DNA of 64,000 bases from Trichomonas vaginalis G3 (taxonomy: Eukaryota; Parabasalia; Trichomonadida; Trichomonadidae). The position numbers and the translations under genes were made by a program. Each line of letters starts with the position of its first letter. Position 1 is the first letter of the stretch. Below are positions 1-10,441 of the stretch, piece by piece. Location: positions 26,194,082 through 26,258,081 of the forward strand of contig NC_067207.1 in assembly GCF_026262505.1 (NCBI RefSeq). The letters run 5' to 3'. The notes beneath the pieces were generated by a model, which saw nothing but the letters and a program-made list of their open reading frames with translations, made no database searches and had not been told where the DNA came from.

Positions 1-834
1 GATATGAATTCTGAAAGAAGTATGAGGGTCTTGTATGACTTTGTACTTCTCCCATAGTTCATGTCTGTCAAACTTACCTGCCATGGACTCTTTCATAAGT
101 TCCATGAAATCGTCTTCGGACAATCCGGGGAAAAGTACAATGTCAGTCAGTATTCTCTTTACATCCTTACTTAAACTCTTTGCTGTCTGTACACAAATGA
201 CAACTGAGATGTTAAAGTGTCTGAGCTTCTTAAGAATTCGACACATATCTGTTCTCTATTCTTTAACAAAGGATGAGAGGCGAAATCATCTAAGATAAGA
301 AGACATCTATGAGGTATGTCTTCCAATCGTAAGATTGCAATTTCTTCGAAATGTATTCTATCTCTTTCTGTTTGTTTCTGAAGTGTTTCTTCTCTAATAT
401 TCTCTGCATTTCCTCATTTGGGTCTTTAAACTTAGAATTTATATACTCATTTATAGCATTATACTTCAAAACTCTTCTTTGGTACTTCTTTATCCAATCT
501 AACAACTCAGTATCCTTTATACATACTAACTTAGACTTCTTTATAATATCTTTGAACGAATTGACGGTTTGGTCAAATTGACCAAAGTACTACAAATGAC
601 AACTAACTCATAGAATGGGTTCTTCTCATCTAGTTCTTGTTGTTGTGCAGCCATTTTAAGATAAGTGAAAGTCTTACCCGACCCAGGTGGTGCAATTAGA
701 CCTGTTATACCATTCTGAGCAAATAAGAACTTGTCATGTATAGGCTTTATCTGAGCATTTTCTAACTTCCTCTTGTTCTTGTTTAAAACATTCTCAAATT
801 TCTTGTCAATGTCAGCAAACTTTTTTTCTAACAT
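1..834 (-). CDS. A32/FtsK-HerA-like genome-packaging ATPase (M1, broken)
   Basis: Packaging ATPases of the A32 group pump element DNA into the capsid and are a hallmark of Polintons and related viruses. Near the N-terminus the minus strand encodes a Walker A motif (GLIAPPGSGKTF, about 685-720). Further on is a Walker B-type stretch (LILDDFASH, about 275-300) followed by a region resembling the end of the M2 homologue at 50896-51775, which finishes with a similar I-H-I tail. The start is placed at the internal Met near 834 because a TTTTTATC-type element sits just upstream and is shared with the divergent gene at 870. The C-terminus is cut by the window edge. The gene is broken. Confidence 0.8.
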
Positions 835-869
835 ATTTTTAGAAAAATTAAAATTTTTATCTTTTAGAA

Positions 870-1328
870 AATGTCTAGCGATTTCGCTATCTATATTCGA
901 GACAAGCTTTTTGACAGCAAAACATCTGTCGACCATAAAATCTTACATAGTGTAAACAAGAAAGGTGAATTTGTTCTAAAGTTCTGTTTCTGGAATATGA
1001 CAAGAACCATAAAACATTACAAAGAGCAGTCTTAAAATTTGTCAATGACAGACTTGTTGACAGAGATGACGCCGATTGGAAAGATGAAGTCCAACAAAAG
1101 TTCTTAGAATGCAAAGAAGACACATGCGCTGTTCTTGAAGATGAAATAGAAAACAGAATAGATGAGCTATTAAAGGACAAAGAACTTTTACATAAATATG
1201 GTTCTGAGAAATTTGACATAACTCCACCAGAAAAGAAGAAGAGAGAAAAGAGAGAAAAGAAAGAGAAGAAAGTAGAAGAGAAGAAAGAACCTGAACCAGT
1301 TCCAGAGAAAAAGAAATTTGACATGTAA
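870..1328 (+). CDS. Lys/Glu-rich small protein (M1, broken)
   Basis: I do not recognise this gene. It runs divergently from the ATPase, with an AT-rich TTTTTATCTTTT element between the two starts. The N-terminal part reads like a compact alpha/beta domain. The C-terminal third is almost entirely Lys and Glu (KKKREKREKKEKK type) and ends with a TAA at 1326, only 16 bases before the convergent gene at 1345. The base composition of the tail (long A/G purine runs) makes the opposite strand look falsely open. It may be a charged DNA-binding or scaffold protein, but that is inference. The gene is broken. Confidence 0.5.
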
Positions 1329-1344
1329 AAATAAAATTTTATTT

Positions 1345-1764
1345 TTAGAACATTTCTGGGTCAATGTCAATGTTCTCTTCCTCTTTAGGAGTAAACACTG
1401 GCTTAGACTCTAAAATCTTTTTACCCAATTTACCTTGAACTTCAACTATCTTAGACTCATAATATTCATAGTCGTCTGCTTTCTTTGGTTCATAAGGTAT
1501 AACAAGTTTGTATGCTTTGCCTTCTTTAAGGTTTGAGAACCTTCTGTCAAAATTTTCTTTGACTGCTAACAAACCTTCTATGTCTAAGTCTTCAAATTTC
1601 GCACCATTTTTAGTCACAATAGCAAACTTAACTGGTTCGATGTTCCAAACTTTGCTGAATGAAGACTTTTCAAAATGGTAGAAGTAAACATTCAAATATG
1701 TGAATGGGTCTAGTTCTTCTTTAAGTCCTGACATGTACTTGTTTACTGAGATGAATTTTGCCAT
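1345..1764 (-). CDS. Uncharacterised 139-aa protein (M1)
   Basis: This open frame looks whole. It encodes 139 residues with no recognised domain, mixed alpha/beta composition, many aromatic residues and an acidic C-terminus (EEENIDIDPEMF). The start is supported by an element-type upstream signal (TTTTTTATCCGATAG) directly before the ATG. It sits between the Lys-rich gene and the helicase. The acidic Asp-Ile-Asp tail recalls the end of the M2 gene at 40963-41435 (IDIDEGSEM), which may be a distant relative or chance. A single-strand DNA-binding or processivity role would fit the position beside a helicase, but nothing in the sequence proves it. Confidence 0.55.
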   Translation of the reverse strand: MAKFISVNKYMSGLKEELDPFTYLNVYFYHFEKSSFSKVWNIEPVKFAIVTKNGAKFEDLDIEGLLAVKENFDRRFSNLKEGKAYKLVIPYEPKKADDYEYYESKIVEVQGKLGKKILESKPVFTPKEEENIDIDPEMF

Positions 1765-1799
1765 CTTTTCTATCGGATAAAAAAATATTTTTTTTAAAT

Positions 1800-3023
1800 T
1801 TACTCATAAAAATTTTTCTTTGTATATACACCATTCTGTACGTCTAAAAGACTTTTGACATTTGCCAAGAATGTTCGTTTAGACGCTGTCATATAACCAT
1901 ATTCTTGACAATATTGTTTATACGAATCGTACAATGACCTTTCATCTAATGACACAAAGTCAGTTTCATCTATGAACAGTTCATATACACTCTTGTTTGC
2001 TTCTAACAATGTTTGTCTCTCTTCGGTATGTGGAATTTGTCTTGGATTGAACTTAGAAATATCTAATGTCATGAAATATGAGAACAAGTGGTTGTAAAAG
2101 TCAGATGTCAAAGTTTCTGCTAAGTCGTCAAAATATTCTGTATCTTGCATATGAGAATCTGACGTTCTGACAACTACATATCTTCTGTCAGAACTTTCTA
2201 ACTTCATCGGAAACAGCATTGTTTGAAACCATAATGAAGTTTGCAACATTTTCACAAACTCTTTGGTCTTTATACTTTCTTTCAACAACTCCAACTTTGT
2301 CTGTTATAAGACTCTTCAAAGCATCTGAGTTCAAAACTTTGTTGTATCTATACTTTGAAGTTCATTGCAAACTATAAGTTTCATATTCTCTATTGAGGAG
2401 TTAAACTTGCCACAGATGTTTTCTATGTTTGTCATATTCGGATTCGAATAACCTTCTAACAGTTTGCACAAAATATCTGTAAAGAATGTGTTCTTACCAG
2501 TTCCTTGCTTTCCAATTATAATGAGAGCAGTTTCATTTTTAGCACTTGGATGTTGTAAGATGTTTGCAAACCAACATAAGATATACTCATAAACCTTTTC
2601 GTTTCCATTGCATATAATTTCTTTGACATGGTCTAACCAAGCTTCTATAATATTTTCTTTCCATTCTACTTGTTCATATTTATATCCAGTGAAGATAGAA
2701 TAGAAGTTTGGAGAAGGTGTATAGAACTTTATACCTCGAACTGAAAAATCTTCTAACTTTGACAATAAGATATCCCAAGCATCTAACATCTTCATGCCAA
2801 CTTGTACGACTTTTATTTTCTTAAGTTTCTGTCTACATTCTTGTTCAGACACTATTGTTGCTCTTGGTTTGTTAAAGACAACATCCCATTCTTTCATGAC
2901 ATAACATTCTGGGGCAGAGTCGACATAAATGACTAAACGTTTCAAATTCTCGACTGCTTTGTTATAGTCTCGAAATGGACACATATTTCTGAATGCTTGG
3001 AAGTCATAAAAATCTGAAAACAT
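1800..3023 (-). CDS. D5-like SF3 replicative helicase (M1, broken)
   Basis: SF3 helicases of the D5 family unwind DNA in the replication of poxviruses, virophages and some Polinton-like elements. The protein carries a Walker A of the SF3 type (GKQGTGKNTFF, roughly residues 170-180 from the start), then the Walker B-like strand LIVCNEL. The downstream part has a stretch typical of the D5/P4 C-terminal region: RRYVVVRTSDSH followed by an acidic helical segment and an IPHTEERQTLL-type motif. The start at 3023 is preceded by TTTTTATAAAAATG. No primase domain is visible N-terminally. The gene is broken. No matching helicase was seen in M2, so the two elements seem to carry different replication modules. 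Confidence 0.78.
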
Positions 3024-3065
3024 CTATTCTGTACATTTTTATAAAAATAAAAAAAATATTTTTTT

Positions 3066-3863
3066 TATTCTTGACTTTGTTGTTGCATTTGTTTGCATTT
3101 GTTGTTCTTGAGCTATTTGTTGTTGAATTGTTCTTGTAATACAATACTTTCACCAGTTGCATCTTCCAATTCGAAACTTTCTGCCGTCATTGACAAATAC
3201 ATAGGACATAAAAGTTTTACAGGAACAAAGTTTGCGTCAACTAATGTCAACGTTATACTTGCCAAAGTGTTTGAGTTCACTAAGGTTGAAAATTCTGCAT
3301 TCGAATGAACAATAGCAAACCAGCAGAGAAAGTATTGTTTATACGCATAAGTATCTTTTTGGTCATAATAGTTTCTGTCGACATTCGAATAACACTTTGA
3401 ACCTAAGTTTGAAAACAATATATAAGATTGGTGTGCTTAATGTCAATGGAATAGACATTCCTTGTATGACACCTTTTCCTGTTATAGGAAACTGTTGGTA
3501 GTAAAAACCAGAAATAAGTTTTGTATTATAGCTCATATCGTTTATAGTAAACTCAGTCGGACATCCAAACATAATGAAACCTGCTCTAGTTGCAGCACAT
3601 GTTACACCTGTACTTAAAGTATTAAATAAGTCAACAAAACCTGTTGGTGGTATATCTGAGTAAGTATCTTCAAAGGAGTATTTTTTACCATTCACAACAA
3701 TAAAGTCTTCTGGTGTCAAAAGAGCAAAACAGGCTTTAGTCGTCATTGTGTTTAAAGTTAGTTTACAATATCGTCCTTGAGGACTTTGTAAGTTTGTTGT
3801 TATAGAATTATATGACTCAGGGTTTTTAGTCGTAATAGTATAAACCATTATATCTTCTGCCAT
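3066..3863 (-). CDS. Penton-like (minor capsid) jelly-roll protein (M1, broken)
   Basis: The reading regions are rich in beta-strand-forming residues and end with a pattern (ITLTLVDANFVPVKL then PMYLS) resembling the C-termini of other structural genes here: 48801-49564 (QFRLVDFQGEPVEL) and 61685-62101 (FQVWFTTDGRKRIIPL). This pattern is typical of single-jelly-roll penton proteins in Polintons and virophages, so I call it penton-like. A Gln-rich tail follows. The gene lies directly downstream of the helicase-side cluster and upstream of two small genes. The gene is broken. A different capsid accessory protein is possible. Confidence 0.55.
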
Positions 3864-3915
3864 TTATATATATTAAAAGTTTTTCTGAAAGTGGAGAAGA
3901 ACTTCATCTAAACCT

Positions 3916-4104
3916 TCACATGGCGTTTTCTTGAAGTTCTCTGTCTAAGAAGTTCAAATATTTTGTAAAGACATAGAACTTTCCTTTGTCTACACGAACA
4001 AACAAAACAGGGTCTTTCATATCGTTCAAAAGTGTGTAAAGTCCTTTACATGAAATAAAGTCTATATTATTTTTCTTCAAACATCTTTCAAGAAGTTTTG
4101 ACAT
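3916..4104 (-). CDS. Small 62-aa protein (M1)
   Basis: This is a complete small frame of 62 residues, beginning MSKLLERCLKKNN and containing a strand-rich middle (DPVLFVRVDKGKFYVFTKY). I do not recognise it. It lies 52 bases downstream, in transcription terms, of the penton-like start and is preceded by a long T/A-rich leader like its neighbours. Its size and position suggest an accessory virion or regulatory protein, which is inference only. Confidence 0.4.
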   Translation of the reverse strand: MSKLLERCLKKNNIDFISCKGLYTLLNDMKDPVLFVRVDKGKFYVFTKYLNFLDRELQENAM

Positions 4105-4124
4105 TTTTACTTAGCAAATAAATT

Positions 4125-4692
4125 TTAATGAAATGTTGTGGTCGTCAAATATTTTATGACGTCTGGGAAACTATACTTTAAGTTCAACGTTTCACCTCCT
4201 TTCATAACGTATATCTTGTCAATGACATTATATGAAACACCACAGCAACCAATGTCGGGTTCTATTTCTTTGATGTTTATATCGTCTGCCTTGTCAAAAG
4301 TTTCAATAGTTCTTTCAAAACTTCATGAGGTGCAATGACATATGAGTTCACTTTTACAGGGTTGTGTTCGACCAAGTTTAACATTATACCTAAAGCTTGA
4401 CAAATCTTCTCCTGAGTTTGAAGTTTGTCTTTAAGTTGTTGGTAGTCGTTTCGAATATCTGCAACAGAACTTAAGTCTCTGCTAACTTCAGGATATGTTG
4501 GTTGTTCTTTTACAGGAACAATTGCTATACCATCTTCGTCTTCGTATGGTTTCCCCACTTCAACATCTCTGTCTTTGACATTGACAATAACACTTTGACT
4601 GTTTGTTTTGAGTTGGTGAATTTAACTTCACATCTGCCACCGCCATTAAACCTTTTGAAACACTTACGCTTCTATTTTTTCGGAAATGACAT
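4125..4692 (-). CDS. Conserved Maverick protein with acidic-CCG motif (M1, broken)
   Basis: No named family is recognised. The middle contains a predicted coiled coil (RNDYQQLKDKLQTQEKI). The C-terminal part carries EPDIGCCG followed by a short beta-rich tail ending at TAA near 4125. The same pattern, DPEIECCG then a beta-rich tail, ends the 204-residue gene at 49857-50471 in M2, so the two are probably orthologues. In both elements the gene is divergently paired with a plus-strand gene across a very short shared promoter (19-21 bases). The paired cysteines could form a metal site or disulphide. The gene is broken. Confidence 0.5.
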
Positions 4693-4710
4693 TTTACTTA
4701 GAATAAAAAG

Positions 4711-5030
4711 ATGGACGTATTCGAGTATCTCTTCGAATTGAAGCAGAACAAAGTTTACACACACAAACAATACAAATACATTGACAGAATAGTTCTTTAT
4801 ACAAACAATGGTAAATGTTATAGAATAGCAGTCTTTGCTGAACCAAAATATTTTCATAAAGCAAAGAAAGTTGGTATAACTGAAATGGTGAAAGTTCTTG
4901 AAGCAGACAAAAATATAACTTCAAAACTTACAGATATTTCTAAAGGAAAGTTTATAATACAATATTATGTCAAAACTGGCGTACTGTCAATATTTGACGG
5001 AGAGAAGTCAGTTCAAGAACACTTACTGAC
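4711..5030 (+). CDS. Uncharacterised plus-strand protein (M1)
   Basis: Starting at the ATG at 4711, 18 bases from the divergent gene start, this frame encodes a charged alpha/beta protein (MDVFEYLFELKQNK, then YIDRIVLYTNNGKCYRIAVF). About residue 105 it meets the 3' end of the capsid gene on the other strand, so the true end is near 5030 although the frame stays open to 5235. I recognise no family. The shared promoter between divergent starts is AT-rich (TTTTACTTAGAATAAAAAG). Confidence 0.45.
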
Positions 5031-6650
5031 CTGCTGCCAAAATCTGCTCGATGGAAGCTGTCGTTATGCCAATCTGAGGAGCCCCAGCAGGTTTCATCGA
5101 ACGAATCTTCAAAAGAGCATCTTCCGTGAAAAGTGCTATTGGTTTTGTAAACTTCTTTGCTCTCAGTTCATCTGGACCGTCTCTGTCACCAGTATATTGT
5201 ATTTGAACTGTACAACAGTTGAAATACCACCATAAAGTTTTGAGTCAGCAATGGAATGCCAAGCCAAAAGTTGAACGGTCTCCATTTGTATATTGAGTTT
5301 TTTGACCTCCTGTATGAGTCCATACTTTCACATATGGCATAATAGAACTTTGCATTTCAGGGTTAATGGTTTTGTGAAGTTGTTGTTAAAGTTCATAGCA
5401 TCTAATTCAAGTGTATGACCTCATATCCTCAACTGTAGAATATTCTTCTCTTGGATAATATTTGCCATCTATGTTTATATGATATTTAATACCGGGGTTG
5501 TAGAAACAAGAAGTCATTTATAGTTCGTCTGAACAGTACAAACATAGTATCTGCATGTTTCATTGCAGTTGTTAAAGCAATATCTGTTCTTGCACCTGGG
5601 TCAGCATTTGGTTTCCAACTCACCTGCAAAGTTTTGAAGATATTTGGTGTATAGGAACATAAGTGGAACTGCAATAATTTGGCAGCTAAAGATTTGAAAT
5701 ATCTGGGTCAACATATAGATGCAAGTCTGCTTTCTATTCTCTTGCATTTCAAACTTTTCGCATGTGAACTTAACTGGGTCCCAAGCAGTTCCAGCAGCAT
5801 TGAAATAATAGTTTACTTCATTGTTGAAGTTTGAGAAACCAAAGTCTAAGTCAACTTTGTCTTTGCAAAATTCGGCGAATGACGTTTGATTTTTCCTTTA
5901 CGTCTGTAATAGTGAATGGGTCTTGTGTTGGTGCAATGACTAAGTTATTTTTGCTTGGATAAGTTCGATAGAAATTTTTCTGCCCAGTTTGGCAAGTATC
6001 TTAAAAACCTGAAGATGAGGAAAGATGACAAAGGAACTCTAAGTTTCAGTTTTACTTTAGTGGCAGCATTTCCATCTGAACCAGAAAGGTTAACATAAAC
6101 TCCTGGAACGTTAGGGTCAAGTCTTCTTATTTTTCTCAATATTTGCATACTGTCTGTTTGTTCTCTAGTTGTGGTTGTACTGAGTTTCTCAAAGCGAACC
6201 ATTCATAGTTTGCCCATGTTACTGTTTGACTAGTCAGAGTTAGAATATATCTTATATCCCATGAAAACTTCTGGAGCATATTGGTATCCGATATAGAAAA
6301 TTCCATTGCAACCTTTTTTGTCAGACAACTTGGCAGAAGGTTTTATTTCAATGTCTTGTTCCACGTATAAGAATGAGTTGTCAATAGAAAAAAATGAAAC
6401 CTGTCGCAAGCAATATCTACTGTTGTTGAAGAACCTTCTCCAAACTCACCTACGTTTCCATAAGAAGCAGTTGTATTCGTAAGTTCCAGGAACTATTTCT
6501 GACCTTTAATGGCATTGTCGCATTCGTTATACCATTCGGAAACATTTCCGTTCATGGCATCCAAAACTGTTGGCGTTATATTCCTGAGCGGCGTACATTT
6601 CATATGGGTAAAAATATAGAATAGTTGGATTTATGTCATAATAGAACCCA
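5030..6650 (-). CDS. Major-capsid-like double jelly-roll protein (M1, broken)
   Basis: This region encodes pieces of a capsid protein. The clearest is KVKLKLRVPLSSF followed by FRFLRYLPNW, which aligns with the M2 capsid gene (DFKLRLRIPVRRF then IRFIPAFAG). The C-terminal end reads APQIGITTASIEQIL just before the convergent plus-strand gene. Polinton major capsid proteins of this length (roughly 500 residues) form the double jelly-roll hexon. The 5' boundary is uncertain because the reading is heavily interrupted and runs into the structural region upstream. The gene is a fossil with several breaks. Confidence 0.65.
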
Positions 6651-6699
6651 CTCGTACCAAGCTTTACTTTCTTCCTGACTGAGTTTTTAACTCTTCTTT

Positions 6700-9600
6700 T
6701 TCCTTCATTGCCACTACTTTCACTAGATGAAGTTACTCTTCACTACTTTCACTTTGTTCTACTCTTCTTCTTTGGTGTCGCTTTTGGTAACTTGCCCTCT
6801 GCTTCAAGTTGTTGCATCTTTGCCTCATGTTCACTAGTATGTTGTAAAATTTCACGTGTCCTTTTTGCCTTTGGGCTCTGGTCGCCCATCTCAGGTAACC
6901 AATATCCTAGAAAGATTTGTCATAGTTTGTAATTTGAGTCTTCGCGTATTGTTTGCATGACTCTTTCCTGAGTTTCCGGTTCAAGCTCTTCAAACAGAGC
7001 TTGTCCATATGGAATAAGCTCGTTTCCAAATATATGTTTTTGTAGCCATTCTGGTTTTCTTCCATGTACCATAATAATCTTTTGTGAATGGGAAAGCTTT
7101 TACCAATGTTTCAGTCTTGCGTCATTTATTTCTGTAGTTGGTTTTATTTGTCAAGGAACATGTTTTTCAATACTAACATTTCATTTGGTACTGTCCATTT
7201 GAGTTTTTTAAATATTCATCCCTTTCAGTTCATTGTCTGCAAAGTAAGTTTTTATGAATTTTGCAAACTTTCGTTTGCAAGGTCATGTACAATAGGTTCT
7301 CTTCCTTCTCTCTCCCTAACTTTCTTTTCTAAACTTTCACCAAATATACCATCTCTATGGTTCTGTGTAGTTCTTTGAGATAAATGTTCTAGAAGTCAGG
7401 TGTTATATTTCCATCAGCCATGTTCATTTCATACTGGTCCAAAATATCTGCATGTTTCATATCTTTCAATGGCATTAAAGCCGCGCTGAAAATACCAGCT
7501 ATATCTGGTTCACCATTCACTTCCATTGCGTCTACAACTTCTTGAATTGTGGTTGTAAGTTTATGAACCACCTATCCGGATTAGCTTTATGACCCCATCT
7601 CATTGTAGTTCCATAGTCTGCAGAAACAAAAGTAGGTTTGTTTCCATATTGGCTAGGTTCTGAATGAACTTTAAACAATGTTTATTTTATATGTTTTGGT
7701 GAAATTTAACCTTTTATTTTCACCGAGTTCAGCCAAAGATTGAACGTTATATGGTCCGTAAGTAAAAAGGATTGTTGTATTTGCGTACACTTTCTTTCAG
7801 TTCTTCATTCTATGCTGAATATTTTCATCTGATGTTGGAGTCTTTTGTATGTCCGGCGAACATTTTTCGATATCCTTCTACTATGTCAGCGAATTTTTCT
7901 TAGACTCTGGAAAGATTCATATTCTCCTCATACTCTTGTTGAGGGTCAAGATTTTTCGGCTGTTCCAAATCTTCATCTAGTTCTGGAAGTTAGTTTCCAG
8001 GAGGACTTGTTCGTTTCCTTCAGGCTCTTCTAGCTGTTGTTGCTGAACTATTTCTTCCATGTCTGGTTGTATCTGAACTTCTTCTGTGGAGTTCTTGTAC
8101 CTCATCTGGTGGCATTTCATATATTCGAGAACCGTTTTTAACAAGTTCCCTATTATAGCCATCCGCATTCATAACCCTTTCTTCTTTCGTTCCGTCTCTA
8201 TTTTTTACGCGTTTCATGAAGATAGTTGAATTTCATTTATCTCTGACACCAAATCTCGGAGTAAATTCATCCATGTCATTTGGATGATATGCTATTAAAT
8301 CATATCCTTAGCGAGCTTGTATTTTCCAGGTTTGAAATTATATCCCATTTGGTGCTGAACCATAAAGCTAAATAGGTTCGGGTCAGTATTTCCTTCCTTG
8401 AACTTTCTAATAGCTTCTTATATCTGTCACTAAAGTCAAGAGTATCTGGGTAACCATAATTTTCCTTAAGCATTTTTTAAGAATTCTTGGTTTCCTTGTT
8501 CTCTACTTCTTTTATGTCCTTGCTCTGTTTGTGGTTGTTGCTGTGCAGTGTTTTGAACTGTTGGTTGTGGTGCAGTGTTTTTGAACTGTTGGTTGTGGTG
8601 CAGTGTTTTGAACTGTTGGTTGTGGTGCAGTGTTTTGAACTGTTGTTGTTGTGTTGGTTGTTGTGTTGGTTTTGGTGCATGCCTGTGTCTGTGTCCATGT
8701 GACGATGTAAATGTTTTAGGTAGTCCTGGTGCAGGTGCTTCTCTTGGAGGGTTTGGTGGTATATAAGTTCCACTAGCTAGTATATAAGTTCACCAGCCTG
8801 ATATAAGTTCCCAGCTGGCACATATGTTCCATCTGCAGCATAATGTCCTACCTGACTTTTCGTTTTTAAAAACATTTTAGGTCTGTTTTGGTCTGTTGTA
8901 ACTCTTTTTTCTTGACTTTCCACAAACAGTTGCTCTAACGGCGTCATAGGCACTTTGAACTGCTGTCTCGTTGCTGCATCTGTTATTTTCGTCATATTTT
9001 GTGCTACTCTTTTAACTCTTTTGTCGAAACCTTCAGACTTCAGTTTCTTTCCAGAATGAGAAGTCGTTCACTAGTTTCACCTTACTATGAAGAGCTTCGA
9101 AGGCGTTCTTAAAGTCAGCATTCATTAAAGCTTCATTTGAACTGTCTCATCCGCTTGTATTTTTGTCCTTATTGACTCCTATAAGTTGGGCTGCTTTAGC
9201 GTTGCTTGGGCATCTAACAGTCATTATTAGCTTTTATATATTCTGCGCTTTTCATTGCCTTTTGCATGGCTGCGTCGTTATTTTTACTTTCTTGTGCTAA
9301 GTTTTCAATACTGTACGGTTTGGTTTTGCAACTGTAAAAGTTTTTCTGCCTTTACATTTGCTTTCAACTTCTTTATTAAACTCATCGCTATCCATATATG
9401 TCTTCAGGGCTTTTTTGTTTTATTTCTTCATCTTTCAGTACTTTATATTGAGTAGTATGGTTTTTCAAATTTAAACATCTTGTTCCATTTTTGCTACTTC
9501 TGCTGCTTTTTCTGACACTTTTTTCGCATATTCCTCTGTACTTAGTTCTTTCAGTTGTTCTTCTTTCTTCTTTTTCTCTACGTTTAACTCATTGAGTTTC

Positions 9601-9970
9601 TTTGTGTGTCTGTCATATTCTAGTTTCTTTTCGTTTTCACTTATTTGTTTCTGTATGTCTTATGTGACTTTTTGACATCTGTTATTTGATTTTTGAGTGA
9701 ACTCAAATTCATTTGACTTTGAGGGTTATAAGCTGTTCCGTCTGCAGCTCCACCATAGCCTGCCATTTTCGCTAAAAGTGCCGCTCTTAAACCTCCACTC
9801 TGTGCACCAATAACTCGGTTTAAAAGCATAGGGTTGCTTGACATTTGTTGCAACATAGTGGGGTCATTCATAATTTGTTGTTGCAACTGTTGTTGTGGTG
9901 TCAGTTTTACTATTGGATGTTTCAATGCTCTCTTCCTCTTACGTATATTCTTACGTAGCTTACGTGGCAT
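6700..9970 (-). CDS. Degenerate structural/scaffold-type region (M1, many breaks)
   Basis: One or more long minus-strand genes once lay here; they are now badly decayed, with probably more than ten breaks. The start at 9970 gives a very basic N-terminus (MPRKLRKNIRKRKRALKHP) followed by a Gln-rich, Met-rich segment and a Gly/Ala stretch. Further on are coiled-coil-rich pieces near 9500, a Gln/Pro tandem repeat at 8546-8650 and acidic, Ser-rich ends near 6700. The basic start followed by coiled coil is reminiscent of viral core or scaffold proteins, but no family is recognised. The capsid gene follows immediately downstream. Confidence 0.45.
8546..8650. repeat. 27-bp tandem repeat, about four copies
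   Basis: A unit resembling GTTTTGAACTGTTGGTTGTG plus GTGCA is repeated about four times. On the minus strand it encodes a nine-residue Thr/Val/Gln/Asn/Pro repeat (TVQNTAPQP type) within the M1 structural region. Copy lengths vary slightly. Confidence 0.75.
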
Positions 9971-10199
9971 TTTAAGTGAAGTTAAAAAGCGGTTTTTGAC
10001 AGATGTTTATATGACACTTTTTGTTCAGCACAAAAAACTACTCGGTCAAAGTGTTGTCAGTTTTGTAAAATAACCGTCCTATCTCATTCTATAAGGGGAA
10101 AAGGCTTCTCAAAGTATACTTCCTTGGAACGCCTGTAACTTTTCCTGTAGCGACGATAGACCCTTACTTGTCCGGACAAAGTTATACTATTTTGAGTGC

Positions 10200-10440
10200 T
10201 CTACAAAAAAGTCAACGGCGACGACTCTCAAAAACCGTTGTGTAAAAAGTTTTACCGTTTGACAAAAAAGTATATATAGAAAACAAAAAACGTTTATAGT
10301 TCATTCGATATTTGAGATGGAACGGTTTTCCAACGGTAACTATTAAATAAAATAAAAAAATAGAGGGGGTTACCGTTGACGAAAACGGTTTATTTTAAAC
10401 TTTTCTATGAGTAGTCCGAAAAAAACAGTTCATTTTTCAT
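10200..10440 (+). promoter_or_regulatory. Myb-type motif cluster plus initiator before the 501-codon gene
   Basis: Within about 240 bases there are at least seven AACGG/CCGTT cores, on both strands (near 10214, 10232, 10250, 10320, 10331, 10368 and 10383). Myb proteins bind (C/T)AAC(G/T)G cores, and Myb-binding elements control the ap65-1 promoter in Trichomonas vaginalis. Just before the ATG at 10442 lies TCATTTTTCATA, which fits the trichomonad initiator. Binding is inference. The rest of 9971-10200 shows no gene. Confidence 0.45.
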
Positions 10441-10441
10441 A

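Noticed and set aside
8487-8773. Small His- or Cys/Leu-rich genes on both strands
   Set aside because: Shadows of the 27-bp repeat in the M1 structural region.
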